64,000 nt of DNA from Pedobacter jejuensis (GCF_003725795.1 NZ_RBEE01000044.1:124001-188000); one strand, 5' to 3'. Counted from the first letter of the stretch, positions 54,286-62,918 are shown. Notes: generated by a model not told the origin, from the sequence alone. Numbers and translations are program-made.

Positions 54286-55953
54286 ATGTCTTTGGAAAAA
54301 AAGAATGGGTATCGTAAAAATTTTTCGCTGAGTGTAACCTTTATTGTACTCATCTCCATCCTGTTTATATTATCATTATTCCTAGCTTTTAATTACAGTA
54401 AAAAATCTATAGAGAATGAATTTGTATCAGAAAAAGTTAATGTTTTAGAAGAAAGCATAAAATCGTATAGTGAGTTTTTTCAAAATAAAATGCCTGAGGT
54501 TTCTTATTACAATGGTTTTTTAGATTCTGCTACGGCATCGAAATTTGTAGATACCGTAATGGTAAAATTTCCCTTTGTAGATAAAGTGATGTTTTACGAT
54601 TCGGAGGTTAAAAATGTGCCCGTAAGAGATGGTGTAAATGTTGGTCAGCTTTCTATTGGTCCGAAATCTATATTTCAATTTGGCAAAAACGTAAATCCCG
54701 ATTCCGTAAAATTATTCTCTGAGCAAGAGCGGCGTTCTTTTAGGGTTGATGACGATTTTAACAGCATGGCTCTGAAGTTGGTCCGGTTTATCGACCAATT
54801 GGATACCGCTTCGGTGCCCACTCAAGAAGAATTATTCACCAACTTCTCCGTAGTTCTATCCAACAAAATTACATACCTGAATATCCCCAGACGAGAAGAT
54901 CTAAAAGTGTATAAGCAGATGTTGCAAAGCAAATTGAACCCTGCTCCTGTATATCAGCAGGATATGCTTGTTTTTCATCTCAATCCAAAAAAAATCAAAA
55001 TCATAAATACGCGTCCGTTGCTTTATCAAATTATTAGAGTAGAGCCTTTAACCTATGATCCTATTGATACCTCTGATGAAAATATAAATACCGAAATTGC
55101 TTTACCTGGTGCGTTTTCTGATTTCAAACTATATTTCACTTCATCAAAATCATACATTAAAAAGGAGATTTTTATCTATTTTATGCCTATCGCTTTAGTT
55201 TTATTGCTGGTTTACGGTGTGCTGTTGCTGGTGGCATTTTTAATCTACAGAAATTTAAATGTGAATAGTAAAATGTTTAAACTTCAATACGATTTCGTTA
55301 ATAATCTTACCCACGAATTTAAAACGCCTGTTAGCGTTATAAAAATTGCAGGAAACAATATTAAAAGTGCTGCTGTTTTAAGTTTAAAAGAGCAGCAGTT
55401 GTATAGTAAAATACTAGATGAAGAAGCCGATAAACTAAACGGCTTGATGAATAAATTGCTAGCCTTTACACAAATAGAAAATAAGGCAATTATTTTAAAT
55501 CAAGAGGAAGTTAATATCGAAGATTTTATTGAAAGCACAATTGAGTCGCACACGTTAAAACATCCTGATTTTGTTATGACTTATGAGGTGGTGGGCTTTA
55601 AAACATTTATTACAGACCCAGTTTTATTAGGCAGTTTGTTTGATAACCTTGCAGAAAATGCATACAAATACTCAAACCCGGGCAATAAGCGACTTAATAT
55701 TAGCGCAAAGCTGATTAAAGGGGTTTTGGTGTTTCGTTTTGCTGATAAAGGAATCGGTATTCCTTCTTCAGAATTAAATAATATCTTTAAGAAGTTTTTC
55801 AGAATACAAAACGAATATAACCAAATGGGCAGCGTTGGATTAGGTTTGGCATTCTGCAAAGAACTGGTTAATTTTATGCAAGGCGAAATTACGGTTAAAA
55901 GTAAAGTTGGCCTTGGCACCGAATTTAAAATAGTACTGCCATTTAATAATTAA
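54286..55953 (+). CDS. Sensor histidine kinase
   Basis: Membrane kinase, 555 residues. Transmembrane helices at 14-36 and 297-321 enclose an extracytoplasmic sensor region of about 260 residues with no family I can name. The cytoplasmic part has the H-box 'NNLTHEFKTPVS' with H343, the N-box 'FDNLAENAYKYSNPG', G1 'FADKGIGIP' and G2 'GSVGLGLAFCKELV', ending in a full HATPase. There is no HAMP domain. Translated right after the S9-like lipoprotein gene and followed by the response regulator. Confidence 0.95.
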   Translation: MSLEKKNGYRKNFSLSVTFIVLISILFILSLFLAFNYSKKSIENEFVSEKVNVLEESIKSYSEFFQNKMPEVSYYNGFLDSATASKFVDTVMVKFPFVDKVMFYDSEVKNVPVRDGVNVGQLSIGPKSIFQFGKNVNPDSVKLFSEQERRSFRVDDDFNSMALKLVRFIDQLDTASVPTQEELFTNFSVVLSNKITYLNIPRREDLKVYKQMLQSKLNPAPVYQQDMLVFHLNPKKIKIINTRPLLYQIIRVEPLTYDPIDTSDENINTEIALPGAFSDFKLYFTSSKSYIKKEIFIYFMPIALVLLLVYGVLLLVAFLIYRNLNVNSKMFKLQYDFVNNLTHEFKTPVSVIKIAGNNIKSAAVLSLKEQQLYSKILDEEADKLNGLMNKLLAFTQIENKAIILNQEEVNIEDFIESTIESHTLKHPDFVMTYEVVGFKTFITDPVLLGSLFDNLAENAYKYSNPGNKRLNISAKLIKGVLVFRFADKGIGIPSSELNNIFKKFFRIQNEYNQMGSVGLGLAFCKELVNFMQGEITVKSKVGLGTEFKIVLPFNN

Positions 55954-55970
55954 AAAATAAAAATATTGAA

Positions 55971-56046
55971 ATGTTGTAACGTTAAATGTTAAACGATGAA
56001 TTTTGTAATTAACATTAAAACCTTTTAGCTTTCCAACTTTCTAACC
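55971..56046. repeat. Word repeats between kinase and response regulator genes
   Basis: GTTGTAACGTTAAATGTTAAACG and ACCTTTTAGC-TTTCCAACTTTC-type words. AATGTTAA at 55985-55992 mirrors TTAACATT at 56009-56016. It sits in the 109-bp gap between the two partner genes. Confidence 0.5.
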
Positions 56047-56062
56047 CTATAATAAAACACAA

Positions 56063-56752
56063 ATGTCTAAAGAAGTAAAAATATTAATCGTAGAGGATGA
56101 TGAGAATCTTCGTTTTTTGGTAGCACACCGTTTAAAAACTGAAGGCTATAATGTGCTGGAAGCGAATGATGGCGAAGCAGGCGAAAGAATGATTATGGCA
56201 GATCAGCCCGATATTGTTTTATTGGATTGGATGATGCCCGAAAAACAAGGCGCTGAAGTTTGCGAAAGCGTTCGTAAACAGGGTTTTGAGAATTTAATTA
56301 TCATGATGACAGCCAAAGCTCAGGATGTAGATAAAATCGATGCCTACAATTTCGGTGCATCTGATTATATCACTAAACCATTTAACATGGATGTTTTAGT
56401 TGCGATGCTAGAAAGCAAAGTAAAATTCATTGTAAATAAAGATATGGCCGAAATTCATCGTTTTGGCAATATGGAACACCATCCTAATATTCATACTTTA
56501 TTTAGAGAAGGCAAAAAAATAGAACTTACAATTTTAGAAAACCGTATTCTGCTTTATTTCTTACGTAACCCAGGCAAAGTAATTAATCGCGATGAATTAA
56601 TGTTGGTGGTTTGGGGTTATAACTCTGATGTAAACACACGTACATTGGATATGCACATTGTACGTTTGCGTAAAAAAATAGAAATGAACCCTGATAATCC
56701 ACAATTGTTGCAAACAGTAAGAGGTGTTGGCTATCGCTTTAATGCGGGGTAG
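56063..56752 (+). CDS. OmpR/PhoB-family response regulator
   Basis: 229 residues. The receiver domain has the acidic pocket D12-D13 (VEDDENL), phospho-acceptor D55 (IVLLDWMMPEKQG), T83 (MMTAKA) and K105 (YITKPFN). The C-terminal winged helix ends 'LLQTVRGVGYRFNAG'. Very likely the partner of the preceding kinase. Its target genes are not deducible. Confidence 0.96.
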   Translation: MSKEVKILIVEDDENLRFLVAHRLKTEGYNVLEANDGEAGERMIMADQPDIVLLDWMMPEKQGAEVCESVRKQGFENLIIMMTAKAQDVDKIDAYNFGASDYITKPFNMDVLVAMLESKVKFIVNKDMAEIHRFGNMEHHPNIHTLFREGKKIELTILENRILLYFLRNPGKVINRDELMLVVWGYNSDVNTRTLDMHIVRLRKKIEMNPDNPQLLQTVRGVGYRFNAG

Positions 56753-56753
56753 A

Positions 56754-56822
56754 AATTGATTGAATGAGAGAATTATTGGATGAGTGAATTTTGACTGAGT
56801 GAGTTTTGAATGAGTGAATTGT
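56754..56822. repeat. TGAATGAG word repeats after the response regulator
   Basis: Five copies of a GAATGAGTGAATTTT-like word in tandem with small changes. The same words appear in reverse complement at 36653-36700. Confidence 0.7.
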
Positions 56823-56888
56823 TCTAAGTAGATTGCAATATTCGCTTATTTATAATAATTTAACACATCAATTTTATTAAATTTGATT

Positions 56889-57122
56889 ATGTCAATAAAT
56901 TCAGAGTTATCTAGCCGTTTAAACGATCAACAAGTTATGATGTTAAGGTTGTTAAAAAATCCGTTGCCAAACGATGATTTTTTGCAGATGCGAAAACTTG
57001 CGGTAAAACTTTTATCGAAACAATTAGATTCCATTGTAGAAAACTTTGAGATAGAAAATGATATTCAACCTGATTATTATAATAATTTGAGAGATAGTCA
57101 TTTCCGTTCTAAATCTAAATGA
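56889..57122 (+). CDS. Putative antitoxin of the second PIN pair
   Basis: 77 residues from ATG 56889, helical, starting 'MSINSELSSRLNDQQVMMLRLL' (split). No DNA-binding family is evident, but its stop overlaps the PIN gene start by four bases (ATGA at 57119-57122), the usual antitoxin-toxin arrangement. I cannot name it further. Confidence 0.65.
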   Translation: MSINSELSSRLNDQQVMMLRLLKNPLPNDDFLQMRKLAVKLLSKQLDSIVENFEIENDIQPDYYNNLRDSHFRSKSK

Positions 57123-57529
57123 AAGTCGTTCTTGATTCTAACGTATTAATATCTTCACTTGGTTTAAGAAGTAGTTTACGCCCAATTTGGAATTCTTTTA
57201 TCAATGGTAATTATCAAATTTGTGTTTCTGAAGACATCCTCAAAGAATACGAGGAAATAATGTATTTACATTCGGCAGTAGGCGTAGCAGAAGTTGTTAT
57301 GGAAATTTTTATTGAATCTACTGATGTTCATTTACAAAAAGTATTCTATAATTGGAATGCTATTTCAATTGATGTAGATGATAATAAATTTTTTGATGTT
57401 GCGGTTGCAGCAGATGTTGATTTTCTAGTAACAGATGATAGACATTTTGATGCAGTAAAAAACATAGATTTTCCAAGAGTTGAAGTAATAAGCTCAGAAG
57501 AATTTTTAAGAATTCTATCAAAATTATAA
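57119..57529 (+). CDS. PIN-family toxin (COG1569 type)
   Basis: 136 residues. D6 in VVLDSNVLISSL, E43 or E45 in 'DILKEYEEIM', D93 near 'DDNKFFDVAVAADVDFLVTDDRHF' (split) and the late TDDRHF motif match the family of putative PIN-domain toxin components. Predicted RNase. It belongs with the overlapping antitoxin. The 245-bp gap downstream (57530-57774) holds nothing I recognise. Confidence 0.85.
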   Translation: MKVVLDSNVLISSLGLRSSLRPIWNSFINGNYQICVSEDILKEYEEIMYLHSAVGVAEVVMEIFIESTDVHLQKVFYNWNAISIDVDDNKFFDVAVAADVDFLVTDDRHFDAVKNIDFPRVEVISSEEFLRILSKL

Positions 57530-57774
57530 CCGAAGTATTTCTGCTTTCTCTAACATAAAAGCCCATTTACCAGATTTTAAATTCCCCCATACAATTTCTA
57601 TTTGGTTAAACCTAGGAACGAATTAATGTAAAAAATTAAAGTGTTAGAGTTTAATGTCCAAATGTGAATCTATCCGCAGTTAAATTGGGAAATGTTTAAA
57701 ATTTATGTTTACCATTCTATTTTATTTTAAAAATAAGCTAAACATTCTCTAATTCAAAATTCTTTTATTTCTGC

Positions 57775-59019
57775 TTAAGCCCTTTTCAACGTAAAAACTG
57801 TTATCTCAGGCAATACGCCAACTCTGCCGGGATATCCTAAAAATCCGTAACCAACATTAACATAAAGCTGTTGTTTTTGTTCTTGATACAAGCCTGCCCA
57901 TTCTTTATAAATATACTGCACCGGGCTCCATTGGTATTCTTTTAAACGAACACCGAATTGCATTCCATGTGTGTGACCGCTAAACATAGCATCTATTTGC
58001 GGGTATTTCTTTAAAACTTCTCCACGCCAGTGAGATGGATCATGACTTAGCAAAAGTTTAACTGGCAAATCATCTGTATTTTTAACAGCCAATTCCATTT
58101 TTCCATATTTTGGAAAGCGACCCATTCCCCAATTTTCTATACCTAAAATTCCGATTTCCTCACCATCAACTTTTAACCTGCGGTTTTCATTCATTAATAA
58201 ATCGTAGCCCATTACCTTATGTACATCGATAATATCTTTAAGGTTTTTAACTTTAGCAGGCGATGATTCTTTACCGAAATAATAATCGCCATAATCGTGG
58301 TTACCCAGCGTAGAATAAACACCGAGTGGTGCTTTTACTTTCGAAAAAATATCCTGGTATTCCCTTACCTCATTGGTTAAGTTATTAACTAAATCGCCAG
58401 TGAAAAACACAAAATCCGGCTTCTCAGACATTAGCAAATCTACCCCACCTTTAACAGCTGTTTTATTGTAGAAACTACCAGAATGTATATCAGAAATTTG
58501 CGCCATTCTAATACCATCAAATGCCTTTGGTAAATTCGGAAGAATAAGGTTAACACGTCTTACCTGGTAATCATAGGCGCCAGAAATAATGCCCCAGCTT
58601 AGTGAAGTAAGCGGAACAGCTGCGGCAACCAAACCTGCTTTAACTAAAAATTCAGATCTCGAAATTGGTTCTGTTTCGCTAACAGGCTGGTCTTCGATAA
58701 CTTGTTTCTTTTTAAAAATCCTGACAAATAATCTTCGCAAATCATCCAAAACTAAAAAAGGCAACATTGCCATTTTACAGGCAACCGTTAGGAAAAATGC
58801 CACTAAAATTATTGCTCTTAATGTTAAGAATAGATTTAAATATATCCCCGCAAAAACTCCAATAATTAATAAAATGCTAAGGCTCCAATATACTATCGAG
58901 AAGATTTTTTTTGTTGATGGTTTCCACTTTTTAAATACAGCGATAATTGCCTTGAAGCAGTAAATATCAAAAGCGATGATGAATATGCATGCAGCGATGA
59001 TGAAAGGTAATCTTCCCAT
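57775..59019 (-). CDS. Membrane-bound metallophosphoesterase
   Basis: 414 residues: about three hydrophobic helices in the first 90 residues, a cytoplasmic linker, another signal-like segment at 122-147 (SRSEFLVKAGLVAAAVPLTSL), then a calcineurin-like phosphoesterase. The dimetal motifs are D177-x-H179 (QISDIHSG), GDL at 208-210, GNHD at 239-242, 'LLSHDPSH' and a late GHTHG. Related to YaeI/UDP-diacylglucosamine-type phosphoesterases, so a lipid substrate is possible. Confidence 0.92.
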   Translation of the reverse strand: MGRLPFIIAACIFIIAFDIYCFKAIIAVFKKWKPSTKKIFSIVYWSLSILLIIGVFAGIYLNLFLTLRAIILVAFFLTVACKMAMLPFLVLDDLRRLFVRIFKKKQVIEDQPVSETEPISRSEFLVKAGLVAAAVPLTSLSWGIISGAYDYQVRRVNLILPNLPKAFDGIRMAQISDIHSGSFYNKTAVKGGVDLLMSEKPDFVFFTGDLVNNLTNEVREYQDIFSKVKAPLGVYSTLGNHDYGDYYFGKESSPAKVKNLKDIIDVHKVMGYDLLMNENRRLKVDGEEIGILGIENWGMGRFPKYGKMELAVKNTDDLPVKLLLSHDPSHWRGEVLKKYPQIDAMFSGHTHGMQFGVRLKEYQWSPVQYIYKEWAGLYQEQKQQLYVNVGYGFLGYPGRVGVLPEITVFTLKRA

Positions 59020-59047
59020 TTGAAAGGATAGTTTATGAATAAAAAAA

Positions 59048-59092
59048 GCTTTGACAAATTTATTTCCTCTTAGAAAGAAAATTTGTCAAAGC
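59048..59092 (-). terminator. Long hairpin with TTTGACAA arms, probable terminator of the MoxR unit
   Basis: GCTTTGACAAATTT (59048-59061) mirrors AAATTTGTCAAAGC (59079-59092) perfectly, with TTTC/GAAA extending inward. On the minus strand it is followed by seven Ts. It lies 48 bp after the MoxR stop. The GCTTTGACAA/TTGTCAAAGC core recurs at 62764-62794. Confidence 0.75.
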
Positions 59093-59140
59093 TAAAATAA
59101 TTTATATAATTATTTGAAACTGCGATAATTAATAAATGAA

Positions 59141-60628
59141 CTATCTAAAATCGTCTTCATCTTCTTCCTCATCAAATTCAGCATTAAATAAGCTGCCAAA
59201 CATATCCGAGAATCCGAAGCCTCCGTTTAAAAAGTTTTTACTCAATTGAGAATATTCTGCCAATCCATGAAGCACAAATTCCATTAATAGTAAAGTTTGG
59301 TTTTCGCTCAATTTTGGGTGGAATTTCTTAACCAAATCGTAAAGACTCGGAACCGACATTAAAGCCTTTTTATACTGGGCATTTGTTAAAGTATCAGTTA
59401 CATCTAAATTATTTCCCTCAGTAAACCATTCAGTAATTTCGGTATATGGATTTGCCGTTTTTGATTTTTTTGCCTTTTCTGGGTCTGGAAAATAACGGGC
59501 AAAAAGTGTTTTAACTGCTTTGCCGATTAAAGTTGTAGCAACGTGGGCTGGCCCTTCTAATTCACCTTCATAAACCAATTCAATCTTTCCAGTAATCGCA
59601 GGCACAATTCCAGCCAAATCAGCCAAACGAACTACAGTATTTTTCTCACCAGAAATTAACATTCTACGTTCAGCTGTACTAATCAAATTTTCATAAGCTG
59701 ATATAGTTAATCTGGCAGACACTCCTGATTTTTGGTCGATATACTCACTCTTACGAGCTTCAAAAGCAATTTGCTCTATTAAATCTTTCACTAAGCCATC
59801 CGCTTCAATATTTTCTCTTTGCTCTTTAGTAAGTTTAGCTTCCTGAAAAGTTATTTTACGAGAAACTTCGATGCTTTTTGGATAGTGCGTTAAAATCTGA
59901 CTTTCAATTCTATCTTTCAACGGCGTTACAATGCTTCCACGATTGGTGTAATCTTCCGGATTGGCGGTAAATACAAACTGAATATCAAGCGGTAAACGCA
60001 ATTTGAAACCTCTGATTTGAATATCCTTTTCTTGTAACATATTAAATAATGCCACTTGAATACGAGCTTGCAAATCGGGTAATTCGTTAATCACGAAAAT
60101 GCTTCGATGTGCCCGAGGAATTAAACCAAAATGAATAACACGTTCATCGTTATAGGTTAACTTTAAAGTAGCAGCCTTTATTGGGTCAACATCACCAATT
60201 AAATCGGCAACTGTAACATCAGGCGTTGCTAACTTTTCGGTATAACGCTCGCTACGGTGTAACCATGCAATTTCCGTAGCATCACCTTTTGTAGCAATTT
60301 CATTTTTTGCATACCATGAAATTGGATTCAATGGATCATCGAAAATCTCACTTCCTGCAACATAAGGTACATACTCATCCAACAAGTTCACCATCAAACG
60401 GGCAATACGGGTTTTCGCCTGGCCGCGTAAACCCAAAAGTAAAATATTATGTCGTGATAATATTGCCGTTTGCAATTCCGGAATTACGGTCTCATCATAA
60501 CCAATAATGCCTTCAAACTCTGCTTTATTTCCTTTTAGTTGTTTAATTAAATTCTCTCTTAGCTCTTCCTTAACCGACCTTGATTTATATCCTGTGGTTT
60601 TTAATTCGCCTAATGTAGTATTTTGCAT
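59141..60628 (-). CDS. MoxR/Mg-chelatase-like AAA+ ATPase
   Basis: 495 residues from ATG 60628; a TTG 51 bases upstream is unlikely. The AAA+ core has Walker A 'GLRGQAKTR', Walker B 'FVINELPDLQARIQ' and sensor 'FVFTANPEDYTNRGS'. The Gln-Ala before Lys and Asn in Walker B occur in related ChlI-like ATPases, so I do not read them as loss of activity. The tail is acidic (EFDEEEDEDDF). Such ATPases work with VWA proteins in metal insertion or complex assembly; a VWA gene lies two genes upstream. Confidence 0.9.
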   Translation of the reverse strand: MQNTTLGELKTTGYKSRSVKEELRENLIKQLKGNKAEFEGIIGYDETVIPELQTAILSRHNILLLGLRGQAKTRIARLMVNLLDEYVPYVAGSEIFDDPLNPISWYAKNEIATKGDATEIAWLHRSERYTEKLATPDVTVADLIGDVDPIKAATLKLTYNDERVIHFGLIPRAHRSIFVINELPDLQARIQVALFNMLQEKDIQIRGFKLRLPLDIQFVFTANPEDYTNRGSIVTPLKDRIESQILTHYPKSIEVSRKITFQEAKLTKEQRENIEADGLVKDLIEQIAFEARKSEYIDQKSGVSARLTISAYENLISTAERRMLISGEKNTVVRLADLAGIVPAITGKIELVYEGELEGPAHVATTLIGKAVKTLFARYFPDPEKAKKSKTANPYTEITEWFTEGNNLDVTDTLTNAQYKKALMSVPSLYDLVKKFHPKLSENQTLLLMEFVLHGLAEYSQLSKNFLNGGFGFSDMFGSLFNAEFDEEEDEDDFR

Positions 60629-60790
60629 ATTGAAGTTTATGGTGTAAAGTTTAGGATTAGGGTTTTGCAATGCGCCCAACCATAAGCTAAATCTATCTTT
60701 TGTTTTTAATTTATTTATCTAGATATCAATTTTGAGTTTTGTCTGCTATGGGTTCTATCTTAAACCTTTCGCCTTTATACCTTAAATTTT

Positions 60791-61084
60791 TTACCTGCTT
60801 TTCAACTTTTTCATAAACGCACCAATTGCTGGTTGAAGTTCTTTAAAAAGTTCATTTTCTCTGTTTTTAAGTAGCACTTCCGTAAACATTTTTAAACCTA
60901 TGGCAAACTCTGTGCTTTGGTTTTCATCCTCGAAAATACCTTTGCTTTTAACTGCATTTATAATATTGAAAAGATTATCGTGATTATCGAATTCCAATGT
61001 TAAAGGACCATTCGTCAAATCGTTCTCATTTGCTAAAGCTAATTCTTCTAGTGTTAACTTATATTTATTTGTACGCTTCGCCAT
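60791..61084 (-). CDS. DUF3861-like small protein
   Basis: 97 residues, soluble. 'RTNKYKLTLEELALANE', 'LEFDNHDNLFNIINAV' and 'FAIGLKMFTEVLLKNREN' resemble DUF3861, a family without known role. It lies between the VWA gene (35 bp) and the MoxR ATPase gene, so probably part of the same operon. Confidence 0.75.
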   Translation of the reverse strand: MAKRTNKYKLTLEELALANENDLTNGPLTLEFDNHDNLFNIINAVKSKGIFEDENQSTEFAIGLKMFTEVLLKNRENELFKELQPAIGAFMKKLKSR

Positions 61085-61119
61085 TATCTTTGTTCGTATT
61101 CTCCTAACTAAACTTCCGA

Positions 61120-62217
61120 CTATTTCACTGTTTTTCTTCTGTTCTTAATGTAATCTTCAAAAATGTATTCGCCTAATCCATTTAAAGAGCTGTAGAAAGC
61201 CCTGCCCCCATTTATTTCAGTAAACTGACGAACAAATTGTTGCAGATATGGGTCTTTAGCAATCATAAATGTAGTAATCGGAATCTTCAATCGCTTGCAT
61301 TGAGCAGCCATGTTTAAAGTTTTGTTTATCACTTTTCTATCCAAACCCATACTATTTTTGTAGTACTTTCCATTCTCTTTTAAACAGGTTGGTTTTCCAT
61401 CTGTAATCATGAAAATTTGTTTGTTATGGGTTTTCCTTCGGCGAAGTAAATCGGCTGCCAATTCCAAACCTGCGTAAGTATTGGTATGATACGGACCAAC
61501 CTGCAAATAAGGCAAATCCTTTACCGAAATTGGCCAGGCATCATTCCCAAACACAACAATATCTAATGTATCTTTAGGGTATTTGGTTTTAATTAATTCG
61601 GCTAAAGCCATGGCAACTTTTTTGGCTGGTGTAATTCTGTCTTCACCATACAAAATCATCGAGTGCGAAATATCAATCATCAACACCGTAGAAGTTAGGG
61701 TTTTAAAATCCTTTTCTTCCACTTCTAAATCTCTATCTGTTAAAGTGAAATCGCCAATACCATGGTTAATTTGCGCATTTTGAATCGAGGCAGTCATGTC
61801 AATTTGGTCTAAACTATCACCAAAACTATACTCCCTTCTATCGGCATTTTTTTCTTCGCCAACACCCGATTGATTGCTATTGTGATTACCACGACCAGAT
61901 TTTTTTAGTTTCCCAAAAATTTCATCCAAAGCCGATTTACGAATGGTTTGTTCAGTTTTGGCTGTAATTTTAAATTCACCAGATTTGTTATCTTCTGTTA
62001 AGTAACCTTTATCCTTTAAATCATCTATAAAATTTCCAATACCATAATCATTATTGGTTAATTTATATTGTTTGTCGAGTTCATTTAGCCAGCTTAAAGC
62101 CTCTGCTGCATCACCTGCTGTATAATTTAGCAATTCGCTAAATAATTTAAGCAACTCATCGAACCCACCTTTTGGCGTATCGCCAGGCTTATAATCAGAA
62201 AAACGGAAACCTCTCAT
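61120..62217 (-). CDS. VWA-domain protein paired with MoxR ATPase
   Basis: 365 residues, no signal peptide. The N-terminal helical part (1-170) precedes a von Willebrand A domain with the MIDAS D182-x-S184-x-S186 (MIDISHSM), a threonine in 'HTNTYAGLEL' and 'MITDGKPT'. Together with the MoxR ATPase it resembles ChlD/ChlI-type or RavA-ViaA-type partnerships. First gene of the set. Its upstream region is the repeat tract. Confidence 0.9.
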   Translation of the reverse strand: MRGFRFSDYKPGDTPKGGFDELLKLFSELLNYTAGDAAEALSWLNELDKQYKLTNNDYGIGNFIDDLKDKGYLTEDNKSGEFKITAKTEQTIRKSALDEIFGKLKKSGRGNHNSNQSGVGEEKNADRREYSFGDSLDQIDMTASIQNAQINHGIGDFTLTDRDLEVEEKDFKTLTSTVLMIDISHSMILYGEDRITPAKKVAMALAELIKTKYPKDTLDIVVFGNDAWPISVKDLPYLQVGPYHTNTYAGLELAADLLRRRKTHNKQIFMITDGKPTCLKENGKYYKNSMGLDRKVINKTLNMAAQCKRLKIPITTFMIAKDPYLQQFVRQFTEINGGRAFYSSLNGLGEYIFEDYIKNRRKTVK

Positions 62218-62285
62218 GTGTTTTTAATAACGAATTACTAAAGATAAAAGTTTCGATTTGGATTAATTTAAGCGGGATGTCATTT

Positions 62286-62356
62286 TTGGAAGATGAGCAT
62301 TGATGGATAATGGAAGATGGACGATGGATGATGTAAGAAGGATGATGGATTAATGA
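62286..62356. repeat. GATGGAAGATGGA word repeats
   Basis: At least seven copies of GATGG(A/AT)-like words (GATGGATAATGGAAGATGG and on). Read on the minus strand this gives a His/Ser/Ile-repetitive open frame, which I reject as a gene. Confidence 0.65.
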
Positions 62357-62496
62357 TGAAAGACTGGGATCAGGAACGAGAGACGAGAAACCAAAAACGA
62401 AAATCAAACTACCCCGCTGTTTGCATCCCCACAAAACGAAATAAGATAATCTAGTTATCTGCGAACCCCACATAGGTAAGCAAATTTAAAAGATGT

Positions 62497-62655
62497 CACA
62501 AAATCCAAAAATTTTTTTTGAAGAGCAATAACTGTAGCAACTATTAATGTTCGTCCCGCTATCGCTTTAAGTCCTCATCCTCGTTCCTCGTCTTCCGGGC
62601 TTTGCGCTCTATCGGGTCTAGTTAAATTCAGTTTCTGCAAAAATTTGAGGTTGCA
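62497..62655. repeat. Dispersed repeat, copy 1
   Basis: Matches 63037-63192. In the best 105 bp (62524-62628 against 63062-63166) I count five differences. It carries CCCGCTATCGCT near its start and CTATCGGGTC near 62611-62620, so the ends can pair in part. Same orientation in both copies. Confidence 0.85.
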
Positions 62656-62670
62656 GGCAAATAAGCTATC

Positions 62671-62743
62671 GTCATTTCGAGCGAAGCCGAGAAATCTTTG
62701 TACATAGAATTCTTACTCCTCGGTCTGTGTTCCCACAGACCGA
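62671..62743. repeat. GTCATTTCGAGCGAAG element with CGGTCTGTG hairpin, copy 1
   Basis: GTCATTTCGAGCGAAGCC at 62671-62688 continues GAGAAATCTTTG, then a perfect hairpin TCGGTCTGTG (62720-62729) with CACAGACCGA (62734-62743). The first part recurs at 62919-62948, with a decayed version of the hairpin. Elements starting this way are widespread in Bacteroidota intergenic DNA. Confidence 0.8.
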
Positions 62744-62763
62744 AAACAAATAGTTTAATGGTC

Positions 62764-62794
62764 GCTTTGACAACTTTTAAAAAGTTGTCAAAGC
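62764..62794. repeat. Long palindrome with TTTGACAA arms
   Basis: GCTTTGACAACTTTT (62764-62778) and AAAAGTTGTCAAAGC (62780-62794) are perfect reverse complements around one A. No T-tract follows, unlike the related hairpin at 59048-59092. Confidence 0.85.
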
Positions 62795-62841
62795 TAATAC
62801 CTATACTCCCCTTATGTCCTACATATGCAAATAGACATTCC

Positions 62842-62901
62842 TCGGTCTATGTCCGTAAAGACCGAAATAAAATTATTTAATGGTCTGTGAAGACACAGAC
62901 C
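62842..62901. repeat. Two further GGTCTGTG-type hairpins
   Basis: TCGGTCT (62842-62848) pairs with AGACCGA (62859-62865), and GGTCTGTG (62882-62889) with CACAGACC (62894-62901). Both vary the hairpin at 62720-62743. Confidence 0.7.
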
Positions 62902-62918
62902 TTGGAAGAAAACCCACC

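Noticed and set aside
60307..60507. Possible inactive AAA+ site (Ala before Lys in Walker A, Asn in Walker B) in the MoxR gene
   Set aside because: These substitutions occur in related ChlI-like ATPases as I remember them, so they are not good evidence for a dead enzyme.
62195..62473. Minus-strand open frame of 92 codons overlapping the VWA gene start
   Set aside because: Its sequence is a His/Ser/Ile repetition produced by the GATGGA word repeats, and it overlaps the well-supported VWA start. No family-like sequence.
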